Positions 15,376-25,719 of a DNA stretch of 48,764 nt are shown in pieces (within the stretch, counting starts at the first letter, position 1; each line of letters opens with the position of its first letter). The stretch is from an uncultured Bacteroidales bacterium (GTDB lineage: Bacteria > Bacteroidota > Bacteroidia > Bacteroidales > UBA932): the NCBI GenBank assembly GCA_944325505.1, contig CALVAJ010000014.1:1-48764 (forward strand). Reading direction: 5' to 3'. Under the pieces are notes generated by a model. That model saw only the letters and a list, made by a program, of their open reading frames with translations, ran no database searches and was not told where the DNA came from. Made by a program: the position numbers and the translations under genes.

Positions 15376-16377
15376 ATGGAAATCATTTTCGTTGTGACGG
15401 CATTGGCCTTCGCAAGCGTGCTTGTCCTGCTGGTCCTTCTCGCAGCAGCCGGTATTTCAGCTGTGTTCGGAGCAAGTTTCCATGCGGTATTCGTAAACGG
15501 ACTGTGGGCTCTCCTCCTTCCTCCGGCACTTGTCCTGCTGGGGTATCTTTTCGGACGCAATTCCCTGGATGTGAATCATCCGGAGATAGTATCCGACAGG
15601 ATACCTGCCTCGTTCGACGGGTACAGGATCGTCCAGATATCCGACATGCACCTGCGTTCGTTCAGGGACCGTCCGGAAGTGCTGTCGGGGATAGTAGACA
15701 GGGTAAATGCTGAAAATCCGGATCTTATAGTCTTCAGCGGAGATCTCGTAACGGTGCATCCGGATGAGATAACTCCGTTTGCGGATATTCTGAAAGGCCT
15801 GAAGGCCAAAGACGGTATCGTTTCCGTTATGGGGAATCATGACTACTGCCCTTATAACAAATGGGAATCCGAAAAGGAACGTGTCGCGGCCATAGATTCG
15901 GTCCGGGCAAAAGAGAAGGCCCTGGGATGGATACTGCTGGATAACGCGCATGTCGATATAGTCCGCTGCAGTATTACAGGACAGTCCAGGGATACCGTAT
16001 CGGTGATCGGTGTCGGGAACATTTCCTCCATGAAACAGTTCGAGACGCATGGAGATCTGGAAAAAGCCATGAAAGGGGTGAAAGGTACATTCAGGATACT
16101 TGTCTCGCATGATCCTACGCACTGGCGCGCAGAAGTGCTCGGAAAGGAAGATATCTGCCTGACTCTTTCCGGACATACGCACAATGCGCAGTTCAGACTG
16201 TTCGGTCTTGAACCAAGCCGTCTGGTATTCAAAGAAAACAGCGGCCTCTATACCGAAGAGACCGCTTATGGAAAGCAGCAGCTTTATGTAAATGACGGAT
16301 TAGGCACGACCCTGTTTCCTGCGCGCATAGGCGTGAAAGCTGAAATCACCGTATTTACGCTGCATCATGCCGGATAA
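15376..16377 (+). CDS. Membrane-anchored calcineurin-like metallophosphoesterase
   Basis: This is a two-metal phosphoesterase of the YkuE/YaeI kind, anchored by two N-terminal membrane segments (about 3-32 and 38-60). The metal-binding signature is complete: Asp90-Met-His92, Gly122-Asp123, Gly-Asn-His-Asp at 153-156, SHDPTHW, and SGHTHNAQ near 265-272. At 333 residues it looks full length. Related proteins act on UDP-2,3-diacylglucosamine or other envelope substrates, but the substrate is not readable here. Its stop lies five bases from the stop of a convergent, broken transglutaminase-like gene. A 5'-truncated second copy lies at 18198-18911, alike over most of its length. Confidence 0.88.
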   Translation: MEIIFVVTALAFASVLVLLVLLAAAGISAVFGASFHAVFVNGLWALLLPPALVLLGYLFGRNSLDVNHPEIVSDRIPASFDGYRIVQISDMHLRSFRDRPEVLSGIVDRVNAENPDLIVFSGDLVTVHPDEITPFADILKGLKAKDGIVSVMGNHDYCPYNKWESEKERVAAIDSVRAKEKALGWILLDNAHVDIVRCSITGQSRDTVSVIGVGNISSMKQFETHGDLEKAMKGVKGTFRILVSHDPTHWRAEVLGKEDICLTLSGHTHNAQFRLFGLEPSRLVFKENSGLYTEETAYGKQQLYVNDGLGTTLFPARIGVKAEITVFTLHHAG

Positions 16378-16382
16378 CCCTT

Positions 16383-18206
16383 TTATTTCCGGAAATCTCT
16401 CAGAAGCCTTTCCCCGATACCTATAATATAACCGCTGGAAAGGAATGAAATATTCCCGAATCCGTCGACGACAGCCACTATAGGAAGAGCCTCTTTCGTA
16501 GAATTCGCACCTTTTACCAGTGCGTCCTTTACGGCTCCGTCCTTGTCCGTGCCGAGCACAATGTTTTCCGGCAGATCAGGGAAGTCGGTAGATCTGAAAC
16601 GCTTTGCGTTGTCCTCGTCGGCAAACAGCATCAGCATCTTCGCTCCGGTGTTTTCAATGTCCTGTTTGAATGCCGAGATATCGTTGAGGATATGGTTGGT
16701 AGGCTCTTCTCCGGCCCCGAGTACAGCGACTACGCACTTGTCTGTCCCGATGAAGTCTTTCAGACTTGCGGTTTTACCCTCTGATGTAATATACCGTGCA
16801 TCGAGACCGGCTGTTCCGAGTATCTCTGATGAATTGACTTTTTCAGGCAGCACGAGACTTACTTTGACTGTTCCGTCTTTCGGAACGGTGAATACAGCCA
16901 TTTCAGAAAGCACTTCGCCTCCGTCCAGACGTGTGCCGCTTACCAGGGCATAGTCTCCGGCTTCAAGCCTTGCACCGGAAGTGAACAGCCTGTCTGCTTC
17001 CTTCTCGTCATCGAAATTCATCAGGATTAGCTTACCGTCCTCTATTCTTGAAATACTGTAGTGAACATAGTAGCGCGGATTCTTGACATCTTTATTCATC
17101 CTGTATTCCAGAATCAAGGTGCCGTAGTCATTCGGCTGCGGTTGTGGCGCCTCGAAATCCACATCGTATTCTTTCCCGCCTGCAATATAGCGGACTTTTC
17201 CGCTTACCTCATCTATCCATGCCGGGATTTCAAGGCTTCTGCATGCCGCCACGAAGAACAGATCACGCGAATATTTGTCTGAAACCTTTGATTTCCATGT
17301 TCCTACAGGTCTTGTAGGAACCAGTCTCAGACTGTAGTCGTCCGCCATCGACAGATTTTCACGGCACCAGGACACAAGATTCTGCGGATCCTGTCTGAAT
17401 GTTTCAGCCAGGTCTGCAGGTATGTTCTCCTGGAGGTATGCCCTGTATTCGCTGAGGAGTTCCATGCGGACTCTCGGGTTAAGGATGCGGTCAGAGGAAC
17501 TTTTACTGTTGTAAAGATGGTCGTCGAGAACTGATTTGGGTGTATCGCTCAGGTCTTTGGGAAGGATATGTCCCAGCAGGTCGAGAGCCTTGTCCGCCAT
17601 GCCTTTGTTTTTTGGCTTCTGTCAGGAATGCCTCGATTACGGCATGGTTCCCTTTCGAGTTGGCCAGGAATACGGAAGTCCTGGCCGGATCCAGCCCGTT
17701 CTTTACGGCAAATGCCTTTCCTTCTTCAGCCGTCAGGAAGGTTGAAACATATGCGTTCCTGATGGAATCTTCCTGAGCCATGCGCCGGGTATTCTCTGCT
17801 CTCTGTTCTTCCGTTACAGGCGGAAGTTTCTCGTTCTCTTTAGGCGGTACGACGAATATTTCCGTGCGGAAACTTTCCCCGGCACTGTGTCCAAGAACGA
17901 TGTCCACAGAATTTTCTTTACCGAAGGTTACAAGGCGGAATCCGTATTTCTGCCCGTCTGTGGCCCATATGAGTGCATCTCCGCATCCTGCCTCTATTGA
18001 GGTCATGCCGTCTTTCCCTGCTGTCTTTTTCGCCGCAGTATAGAACTCGGAATAGTTGTAAATCTTGAACTCTACCAGAGCACCCGGTACAGGTTTCCCT
18101 TCAGTGTCCGTTACCCGTATGTCCACGGAAGCTGTCTGTGCATAGTTGCCGGTGACATTGATTTCCGTCAGCAGCTCTGACTTGCCCATAACCTGCTCGG
18201 GACCGT
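16383..18206 (-). pseudogene. Broken transglutaminase/thioredoxin-like gene: 5' end lost and frameshifted
   Basis: This is a degraded copy of the intact gene at 41341-43956. The residues still present match its C-terminal two thirds closely, ending in the same thioredoxin-like domain (DKCVVAVLGAGEEPTNH). Two lesions are visible. The 5' end is missing: homology begins at GPEQVM, residue about 266 of the intact protein, so the Cys and His of the transglutaminase site are lost. In addition a run of six T at 17608-17613, against five in the intact copy, shifts the frame, splitting it into 17503-18189 and 16383-17600. At its lost 5' end it runs into a truncated phosphoesterase copy. The 3' part could still be translated from ATG at 17600, but that seems unlikely to matter. 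Confidence 0.88.
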
Positions 18207-18911
18207 CCGAAAGTGCTGTCGAAGATAATCGACAGGGTCAATGCAGAAAATCCTGACCTGATAGTGTTCAGCGGTGATCTCGTGACCACCCATCCGGACG
18301 AGATCCGTCCGTTCGTGAATGAGCTGAAACGTCTGAAGGCGAATGATGGCATCGTATCGGTGATGGGGAACCATGACTACTGCCCGTACAACAGCTGGAC
18401 ATCCGACAGCCAGCAGCAGGCTGCAACGGATAAAGTGCGTGAATCGGAACGCCGTATAGGATGGAACCTTCTGGACAATTCCAATATCTCCCTTGTCCGC
18501 CGGAGTCCGGACGGAAACTCTGATGATATCCTGTCTGTAATCGGAGTGGAGAATATTTCGGCAATGAAGCAGTTCGAGTCGCACGGTGACCTGAAGAAGG
18601 CCATGTCCGGAGCGGAAGGGCAGTTCAAGATACTTGTTTCACATGATCCGACCCACTGGAGGGTGGAAGTCCTCGGCAAGACGGATATCGGCCTCATGCT
18701 TTCAGGTCATACGCACAATGCCCAGCTGCGCCTTCTCGGGCTGGAACCGAGCCGTCTGGTCTTTAAAGAGAACAGCGGACTGTATACTGAGGATACTGTC
18801 AACGGCAGGCAGTATCTGTATGTAAACAACGGGCTGGGAACCACCCTGTTCCCAGCCCGTATAGGCGTAAAAGCTGAAATTACGGTCTTTACCTTGCGGC
18901 ATGCCGAATAG
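18198..18911 (+). pseudogene. 5'-truncated second metallophosphoesterase copy
   Basis: This fragment matches residues from about 97 to the end of the intact phosphoesterase at 15376-16377. The two are nearly identical in the last 60 residues and more diverged in the middle. The membrane anchors and the first metal-binding motif (DMH) are missing, so it should not be active. It retains SGDLV, MGNHDY and SGHTHNAQ. The first possible start is a GTG at 18213. The joint with the broken transglutaminase-like gene lies at 18198-18206, where both homologies overlap for about nine bases, as expected for a microhomology deletion. The stop is four bases from the stop of the convergent lipoprotein gene of the mannan locus. 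Confidence 0.85.
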
Positions 18912-18915
18912 AGGT

Positions 18916-20484
18916 TTACTCGGTAGTTGAAGTCAATGCCGGATCTTCAAGCCAGGTAGTGACCGGAGAATTGGCAATGGCCTCATACGGAGTACCTGCA
19001 GCCGAAACGAAAGAACTTACGTTGTTGCGGACATCAGTGAAAATCCAGTTCGCGGCCAGACTTTCCGAACTTTCAGGCACCGTTTTTCCGGCATTGGCCG
19101 CGATTTCGGCATCACTGAGGGCTCTGGTCCAGATACGTGCGAAAGTGATGGCTCCATTAAGATGCCTCCTGTTGTCGGATCTTCCGATGAAGAAGTTGGA
19201 AGTCAGGTCTATGTCCCTCAAATCGTCCGGGTTACCGTTACTGAGCTGGAGGGTCTCTTTCTGTCCGTTCACATACAGGGAGATACGGTCAGAGCCGCTC
19301 TTGCTTCCGTCCAGGACGACAGCCACGTCGTACCAGGTGTTTGTCTCTATCTTAGTAGAACCCTCGTATCTGATTCCTCCCTTGTCATCAGCGGACAGCT
19401 GGAGATAGCGGTCTTCCTTGTTGCCGTCCTTATGCACGTCTACTCGCAGCAGGAAAATCTTCTCGATACCCATGACAGTATTTATATTGGCATTGTCATC
19501 CCCGTTCAGAGAGGCTATGTTTATTCTCGACTCGAACGTAATGGTGTTCAATCCGTTGAGAGTCTCATCCACGACTCCGTCCAGAGTAAACGGAACAGAG
19601 AAATAGTTTCCGCTGCCCAGATTTGCCGCATTGGTGGCATTGACTACGGTTACATTTACTGTCAGGCTCTGTTCCATAGCATCAGTCACTGTGACCGTTG
19701 CCGTTCCCTCGCTGATTCCTTTCAGGCGGAACAGGTCTTCACCATCCATCTCGGCGATGACGACAGCCTCATCGGACGATACAACGCCATACTCCCCGTT
19801 GCCCTGCTCGATCTCTACCGTATAGATACCGCCGACACCCACTCTCGGAAGAAGATCCGACACGATGATCTCGAACGGATTCACTGTCACATTCAGGACA
19901 GCAGTCTTTCCCTTGACATCCTTGAAGGTAATGGTCGTAGTGCCAACGGCCAGAGCCCTGACATTAAAGTACGGGCGCAGAGGGTCGGTATTTTCTATCG
20001 TCACCACGCTTTCGTCCGCCACGGTGATTTCCAGTTCATCATTCGATGAGAAGTTTCCCATGCTGACGTTTATCTGCTGCTGGCCCTCCGGCTCCAGAGA
20101 CATTTCGGTCTGGCTCAGTTGAAGATCGAAAAGCCCCACATTTACGGAAATATCGGCACTGACGCCCTTCCCGTCAGTCACTGTCACGGTGGTGGCACCG
20201 TTTTTCGAGCCGCTGGCAATGGTTATCAGATCTCCCGAAACCGATGCCTCGGCTATTTCCGTATCATAGCTGACGACCGAGTAGTCTTCATTTCCTATGA
20301 CCACCCTTACCTCTACAGATTCGTTCTGGCCGATACGGATTACAGGCTTGTTCACGATTACTTCATACAGATCCTCGGGAACATCAGGTTCCGCATTGTC
20401 CTTGCATCCGGACAGACAGAAAACAGATGCCGCAGAGAGTACAAGCCCTGTCAAAACTGATAAATATTTCGATATATGTTTCAT
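18916..20484 (-). CDS. Surface lipoprotein with Ig-like repeats and a LamG-type domain
   Basis: This is probably a surface glycan-binding protein of the mannan locus. It starts with a lipoprotein signal (LSAASVFCLSGCKDN). Three Ig-like, BACON/Big2-like repeats follow at about 40-115, 120-205 and 206-285. Two carry the turn seen in its paralogue (VIGNEDYSV, IEQGNGEYGV). The C-terminal part (about 300-500) looks like a concanavalin A/LamG fold (TFESRINI, WYDVAVVLDGS, ISLYVNGQKE, FARIWTRALSDAEI). It is the last gene of the operon, 24 bases after susD. Its paralogue is the first gene at 28385-30349. Glycan specificity is not readable; binding of mannan is inferred from context. Confidence 0.8.
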   Translation of the reverse strand: MKHISKYLSVLTGLVLSAASVFCLSGCKDNAEPDVPEDLYEVIVNKPVIRIGQNESVEVRVVIGNEDYSVVSYDTEIAEASVSGDLITIASGSKNGATTVTVTDGKGVSADISVNVGLFDLQLSQTEMSLEPEGQQQINVSMGNFSSNDELEITVADESVVTIENTDPLRPYFNVRALAVGTTTITFKDVKGKTAVLNVTVNPFEIIVSDLLPRVGVGGIYTVEIEQGNGEYGVVSSDEAVVIAEMDGEDLFRLKGISEGTATVTVTDAMEQSLTVNVTVVNATNAANLGSGNYFSVPFTLDGVVDETLNGLNTITFESRINIASLNGDDNANINTVMGIEKIFLLRVDVHKDGNKEDRYLQLSADDKGGIRYEGSTKIETNTWYDVAVVLDGSKSGSDRISLYVNGQKETLQLSNGNPDDLRDIDLTSNFFIGRSDNRRHLNGAITFARIWTRALSDAEIAANAGKTVPESSESLAANWIFTDVRNNVSSFVSAAGTPYEAIANSPVTTWLEDPALTSTTE

Positions 20485-20508
20485 ATTCTCGTCAATCTAT
20501 AAAAATTA

Positions 20509-22443
20509 CTACCATCCAGGATTCTGTACCAGTGAAGGAGTCTTCTGCAGTTCGCTCTGTCTGATAGGGAACAGGTAATGCTGTATGGCGAATACCCTCT
20601 CTTCCACACAGAAACGCTCCATCCTGTAACGGACTCCGTTCACTTCAATTGGACCGTTGGCATCCTGTACAGGCCTCATACCGTTTATCATCCTCTGGCA
20701 ACGTGGAAGAGGTCCGTTGTTGGCAGCCCAGTAGGCCTGTGTCCTGGATGTGTTGTCACTGCCGCTTGCCTGCCAGATGCTTTCCCTCGCAAGTTCGGTC
20801 TGGCTCGTAGGTTCACAGTAAAGCCTGCTGGTCCACATACGTTTCCCTTCATAGAACAGTTCCACACGTCTCTCCCTCTGGATGTATTCGCGCATCAGCT
20901 GTTTGTCTGTCATCACAGTCGGCGGCATAGGCTTCATGAATGACCTTGCACGCACTTCGTTGACCCTGTCGTATGCATCCTGCAGGTCCTCGCCGAGTTC
21001 GTTGCAGGCTTCCGCGTAAATGTAGATGAACTCCGGAAGTCTCCATATGGCAGGGGCGTTGATGCTGAAATTTCCGGAATTGTTCCAGGATTCCTGCTGG
21101 AACTTGCGGAGGTAGTACCCTGTCGTTGTGGCATTGCTCGCTCCGATCATATCGGAACCGGAAGCGGTGTTCATGGTCTGCGACTCGTTATTGTTGTTCC
21201 TGTACGGGCATCCGTGATATATTACATCCCGATAGAAACGAGGGTCGCGTGTTCCTTTCGCGTAAGGGTTTGAGTCGTCATAGCCTCCGCTTCGGGCCTC
21301 TGCCGAATAGATCGGATAGCCATAGTCACCGACTATGTATTCATACTCGTCCACCTGTTCCTGTACCGGCTGCTGACGGGAACTTCCGCTTCTGCTCGGC
21401 GGATAGATATCCCCCTGCCATGCCTGGTCCTTGCTCTTGGTCATGAAGAACACATATTCGTTTGCAAAAGCATCCATATCGTAGAACATGTCCCAGAGAC
21501 GGGCATATACCCGGCTGTCATTGAGATTTCCGCCTGCAGGGTCCTGAAAATCATCCTCGCCGTGCTTAGTGTATAGAGAATAGCGTTTCGTTCCTCCTAC
21601 TTCGAAATCGAGAACGGCCTTTGCCGCATCCTTGGCGCGTCTCCAGCGTTCGATGTCATAGCCGTACTCGTCTTCGAAGACACGTTTTCCTGTATAGCCG
21701 TACTGTGCGGCTCCGTTCCACAGAGGAGTGGCGACTGTCCACCTTGCTATGGCTATCAGCCCTAAGCAGGCTCCCTTGTCGACACGGCCGAAATTCTCGG
21801 AAGTCTTTACGTATTTGTTCGGCACCATATCGTATGCAGTCTGCGCATCGGCGACGATTTTCTCGACCATGGTGTGTACCGACTCCTTTTTGAAGTCCAT
21901 GTTGTCACCCGCTTTGACCACATAATCGATATACGGAGCCTCGCCGTACATGCGCATCAGGAGATAGTGGAAATATCCGCGCATGAAATACATTTCCCCG
22001 ATACGGTTTCTCAAGTCGCCGTCCTGCTGCGGATTGTCCGGGGTATTGTACTTCTTTACGTTCTCTATGATGAGGTTAGTCTTGCGTATACCTTCGTACA
22101 GGTTCTCCCAGTACTGCCCGCAGCTTCCCGGAAGGGAATTCGGATTCCATGCGCCGTTGTTGAAGTTGTTCGTGATGTTGCCCTCGACATTGGTGCCTTC
22201 GCATTCGTCTGTAATGGCACTGTTGCTGAAATGCTCGAAGAACACGAGCGGGCGGTCTGCTCTCTTTGCCGCTGCATAAACGTCGGAGACCATCCCGTTC
22301 ACCCTTTCATATCGGGAGAAGGCCTCTTCCTCGGTAATATTGTCGTCATCCTCCCTGTCCAGGAAATCACCGCAGGAAGAAAACTGCAGCATAAGCGCAG
22401 GCAGGGCAATGGCGGTCATTATATGTCTGAATTTCATATTCAT
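20509..22443 (-). CDS. SusD-like outer-membrane nutrient-binding lipoprotein
   Basis: SusD-like proteins are surface lids that bind glycan and sit on the SusC channel. The 644-residue protein has a lipoprotein signal ending in QFSSCGDFLD, the usual SusD opening, followed by TPR-like helices (GEMYFMRGYFHYLLMRMYGEAPYI near 150-175). The end of the family domain is seen in the C-terminal region (VNEVRARSF, YIQRERRVELFYEGKRMWTS). A start six bases downstream at 22437 is also possible. It lies six bases after susC, as is normal for the pair. Given the GH76, GH92 and GH130 genes beside it, the cargo is probably alpha-manno-oligosaccharide. Confidence 0.92.
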   Translation of the reverse strand: MNMKFRHIMTAIALPALMLQFSSCGDFLDREDDDNITEEEAFSRYERVNGMVSDVYAAAKRADRPLVFFEHFSNSAITDECEGTNVEGNITNNFNNGAWNPNSLPGSCGQYWENLYEGIRKTNLIIENVKKYNTPDNPQQDGDLRNRIGEMYFMRGYFHYLLMRMYGEAPYIDYVVKAGDNMDFKKESVHTMVEKIVADAQTAYDMVPNKYVKTSENFGRVDKGACLGLIAIARWTVATPLWNGAAQYGYTGKRVFEDEYGYDIERWRRAKDAAKAVLDFEVGGTKRYSLYTKHGEDDFQDPAGGNLNDSRVYARLWDMFYDMDAFANEYVFFMTKSKDQAWQGDIYPPSRSGSSRQQPVQEQVDEYEYIVGDYGYPIYSAEARSGGYDDSNPYAKGTRDPRFYRDVIYHGCPYRNNNNESQTMNTASGSDMIGASNATTTGYYLRKFQQESWNNSGNFSINAPAIWRLPEFIYIYAEACNELGEDLQDAYDRVNEVRARSFMKPMPPTVMTDKQLMREYIQRERRVELFYEGKRMWTSRLYCEPTSQTELARESIWQASGSDNTSRTQAYWAANNGPLPRCQRMINGMRPVQDANGPIEVNGVRYRMERFCVEERVFAIQHYLFPIRQSELQKTPSLVQNPGW

Positions 22444-22449
22444 ATGTTT

Positions 22450-25400
22450 TTAGAATGTAATGTCGATACCGAAATTGAATACTTTCTGTATAGGATACCA
22501 TGATGCTCCGTCTCCGGACTTGGTCTCCGGATCGATGTCCACATCTTCCAGCTTGTCGAATGTCAGCAGGTTCAGACCCTGGAAATAAATCCTCGCCTTC
22601 TGCATTTTCAGTTTCTGCATCCATTTCTGAGGCAGGCTGAAGCCGATTTCGACATTTTTGAGACGTATGTAGGAAGCGTCATACAGGAAGAGACTGCTGT
22701 TGGAGTTCTTGTTGTTGTCATGTGTCCCGTAGTGCAGGGCCGGATATTTGGCCGTGGATGCCGTCTCCGGAGTCCATCTCTGCAGGTGCATCTTCTTCAC
22801 TTTTCCTATCTTGTCCTGGTCGAACTGCGGGAAGTCATATACTGCTGCACCGTTCAGCAATATCGAAGTCAGAGCCGCACCCTGGAACAACAGGCTGAAA
22901 TCCAGGTTTTTCCACTGGATGCCTACAGGTATGCCGAACATCAGTTCAGGGCTGCGCGGATTTCCCATGGCTGCACGGTCCTCGTCATCGATGACACCGT
23001 TCCTGTCCAGATCCTTGTATACCACGTCTCCCGGAATAAGCGTTCCCCACGGCTGGTATCCTATGGCATTGAGGCGGTCAGCCTCGTTCTGGTCAGAGAC
23101 GAAATGGTCGAAGACATAGACGTAGTTCTCGTAAAGTCTCTTTCCCGTTTCCCTTCTCCAAGGATTTTTCCTGGCGACCTCAGCCTTGTATTCCAGACGG
23201 TTGCGGGCAAACGTGAGGTTCGGACGGATATAGTAGCTGAAATTCCTGCCGATCCTGTCGCTCCAGCTGATTTCGATATCTACGCCACGGTTCGTGACAA
23301 TACCGAGATTCTGCAGGGCGGCATCCTTTCCGACCACGTCCGGATATCCCATAATTCCTTCGGATGTCATATCTGTAATGATGTCATAACGGTACTCGTG
23401 GAAGAAATCCACATTCAGCGAAAGCCTGTCGGACAGAGTGGTGAAATCGAGTCCGACGTTGAGCTTGCGGGCCTTTTCCCATGTCAGGTTCTCGTTGGCA
23501 AGATTTCCTTCGGCGGTACCACCTACATTTGAACCGAAATTGTTTCCGAAGTCATAGCCGCTGCCGCCGCCGTAGAAAGCAAGATACGGGAAACGAGAGC
23601 TCACGGCATCGCTGCCGACAAGACCGTACGAAGCCCTGATCTTGAGGAAGTTTATCCAGGAAGCGTTGTCCCTGACGAAATTCTCGTCGGATATTACCCA
23701 GCCGATGGAGCCTGCCGGGAAGAAACCGTAGCGTTTGCCCGGGGCGAAATTCTCGGACCCGTTGTATCCGAAATTGAATTCAAAGAGGTATTTGCCTGAG
23801 AAGTAATAGGCAAGACGACCTGTAAGTCCCTGGCTGTGATATGCTATCTCATTGTTGACTGTCCGGTTTCCGCGGTTGGCCAGGAGCATTGCAGTCACTT
23901 CGTGCTTTTCATTGAAAGTCCTGTGGTAGTCGATACGTGCCTGAAGGTAGGTCCTTCCGTCGGAAGCGTTGTGGGTAAAGCCGTTGCCGAGCGTCTGGTC
24001 TATTTCAAACTTGTTTCCTGTCTTATACGCACCGGAATAGTGTCCGCCTTCCATGTAGACATCTGACCCGCCGATAGGCATGAAGGTGGCATAGCTCGGG
24101 TACTCTCTGTATCCGTCCTTATAGGTGTCGAGCCTTCGGTTTATCCAGCGGCCTTCTGAGGCGTCATACGAGAAGAGAAGGTTGGCGCTGAGTCCTTCCG
24201 TGAGGAATCCCATGTCAAGATTCATGGAGAAACTTCCGTTCAGGTAGGTGTTTTTTTCGTTCAGGTAGCCGGTACGGCTGAGCTCTCCGAGGATGTTGTA
24301 CCTGTAGACATTGTCTCCGTAAAGCATTCCGAGAGGGTTCTGTGAAATGTATTCCTCATTCTGGGGATGTGAATTCTCTTCTACTAAGATAGGCAGGTAA
24401 GGAGGCTGTGTGGCGGCGATGGTCATCAGCCGGCCTGCAGTGGTTCCAGGGGCGTTCCTATTCGTGATACGGGCTCCGAGATCAAGCCGTGCCGTGAGAT
24501 ACTTGCTGATATCGATGTCGACATTCGACCTGAAGTTGTAGCGTGTAAAACGGGACTGGGAGTTATAAGGACCTGCATTCGTGTACTTGTAGTTCCCGCC
24601 CTGGTTGAAGAAGTTAGCCAGGACATAGTAGCGCACCTTGTCGGTACCGCCCCTGATGGAGAGGCTGACATCTTCCTGGACACCGGGCTTGAAGGCGAAG
24701 TCGTAGTAATCCCAGTTGTATCCGAGACCGTCGGAATTGTCACCTTTGGCACGACGGAAATTCGCGATGGCTTCGTCTGAAAACAGATTCAAGGAACTGA
24801 CTTCCGCGCCGGTCATGAGGGCATCGTTGGTCCTTGCTTCATTGTAAAGCATTGCGTAGTCTGCCGAGCCGAGATACTCTGGAAAGCCGATAGGCTGGTT
24901 TATGCCGACTGATGCTTTCAGGTTCACGGTGGCTTTTTCAGCAGCCTTGCCTCGCTTGGTAGTAATGACTATGACACCGTTCGCACCTCTGATACCGTAG
25001 GCTGCCGTTGCCGATGCGTCTTTCAGAATCGTGAAAGTCTCTATCTCGTCAGGAGCCAGATACGACATGTCCCTTTCGATCCCGTCGACTATAACTATCG
25101 CGCCCTGGTCTCCGTACGTGGATTTTCCACGGATGAAAATCTCACTCTGGTCCACTCCAGGCTCGCCACCGGCATACTGGTTCACGATAAGACCGGGCAG
25201 ACGGCCCGCAAGGGCGTTGTTTATGTTGGCCGCAGGGCTCTGTGCAAGTTCTTTGGTAGTGATGGTCGCAACGGAACCTATCATCGTCTCTTTCCGCTGG
25301 GTGCTGTAACCGACTACCACCACTTCACGCAGGGCCTGCGAATCCTCGGCAAGGAGTATGGTGAGGTTGTCCCTGCCGCCGGGAACGATTTCCTTTGGCT

Positions 25401-25695
25401 GGTAGCCGAGATATGAGAATACAAGAGGGGCATCGGCGTAAGGGAGCTCGATTGTGAATTTTCCGTCGAGGTCAGTGACGACACCCTGATTTTTCAGTCC
25501 TTTGATAAGGACGGCCACACCGATAAGCGGCTCCTTGGATGTCTGATCCAGGACCGTACCGGATACTGTCACTTTGCCGGGCTGCTCTGCCGGAGCGGAT
25601 TCAGGTCGTGTTTCTGCAGCACCATAGACCGGTATTCCGGCTGATAAAGCCACGGAGACAGCTGTCAGGCAAATAGTTTTTACCAGATTTATCAT
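22450..25695 (-). CDS. SusC-like TonB-dependent outer-membrane transporter
   Basis: This is the outer-membrane channel that imports glycan fragments using TonB energy. The 1081-residue protein has a signal peptide and an N-terminal carboxypeptidase-regulatory-like domain (VSGTVLDQTSKEPLIGVAVLIKG, about 43-120 as a domain). A TonB-box region (REVVVVGYSTQRKE near 128) and a plug domain (AGRLPGLIVNQ, FIRGKSTYGD, IVIVDGIERD, YGIRGANGVIVITTKRG) follow. The rest is a 22-strand-type barrel, ending in phenylalanine (FNFGIDITF), a normal barrel end. It lies between the GH76 gene and susD. A role in mannan uptake is inferred from the enzymes around it. Confidence 0.94.
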   Translation of the reverse strand: MINLVKTICLTAVSVALSAGIPVYGAAETRPESAPAEQPGKVTVSGTVLDQTSKEPLIGVAVLIKGLKNQGVVTDLDGKFTIELPYADAPLVFSYLGYQPKEIVPGGRDNLTILLAEDSQALREVVVVGYSTQRKETMIGSVATITTKELAQSPAANINNALAGRLPGLIVNQYAGGEPGVDQSEIFIRGKSTYGDQGAIVIVDGIERDMSYLAPDEIETFTILKDASATAAYGIRGANGVIVITTKRGKAAEKATVNLKASVGINQPIGFPEYLGSADYAMLYNEARTNDALMTGAEVSSLNLFSDEAIANFRRAKGDNSDGLGYNWDYYDFAFKPGVQEDVSLSIRGGTDKVRYYVLANFFNQGGNYKYTNAGPYNSQSRFTRYNFRSNVDIDISKYLTARLDLGARITNRNAPGTTAGRLMTIAATQPPYLPILVEENSHPQNEEYISQNPLGMLYGDNVYRYNILGELSRTGYLNEKNTYLNGSFSMNLDMGFLTEGLSANLLFSYDASEGRWINRRLDTYKDGYREYPSYATFMPIGGSDVYMEGGHYSGAYKTGNKFEIDQTLGNGFTHNASDGRTYLQARIDYHRTFNEKHEVTAMLLANRGNRTVNNEIAYHSQGLTGRLAYYFSGKYLFEFNFGYNGSENFAPGKRYGFFPAGSIGWVISDENFVRDNASWINFLKIRASYGLVGSDAVSSRFPYLAFYGGGSGYDFGNNFGSNVGGTAEGNLANENLTWEKARKLNVGLDFTTLSDRLSLNVDFFHEYRYDIITDMTSEGIMGYPDVVGKDAALQNLGIVTNRGVDIEISWSDRIGRNFSYYIRPNLTFARNRLEYKAEVARKNPWRRETGKRLYENYVYVFDHFVSDQNEADRLNAIGYQPWGTLIPGDVVYKDLDRNGVIDDEDRAAMGNPRSPELMFGIPVGIQWKNLDFSLLFQGAALTSILLNGAAVYDFPQFDQDKIGKVKKMHLQRWTPETASTAKYPALHYGTHDNNKNSNSSLFLYDASYIRLKNVEIGFSLPQKWMQKLKMQKARIYFQGLNLLTFDKLEDVDIDPETKSGDGASWYPIQKVFNFGIDITF

Positions 25696-25719
25696 TGTTT
25701 TCGTTTTTTCGAGGTGAAA

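Noticed and set aside
18213-18911. Functional short phosphoesterase
   Set aside because: It lacks the first metal-binding motif and membrane anchors and begins inside a deletion joint, so it is treated as a pseudogene.
19162-20049. 295-codon open frame opposite the last lipoprotein gene
   Set aside because: The minus-strand gene has a lipoprotein signal, repeats and a LamG-like domain; the plus-strand frame has no recognisable feature.
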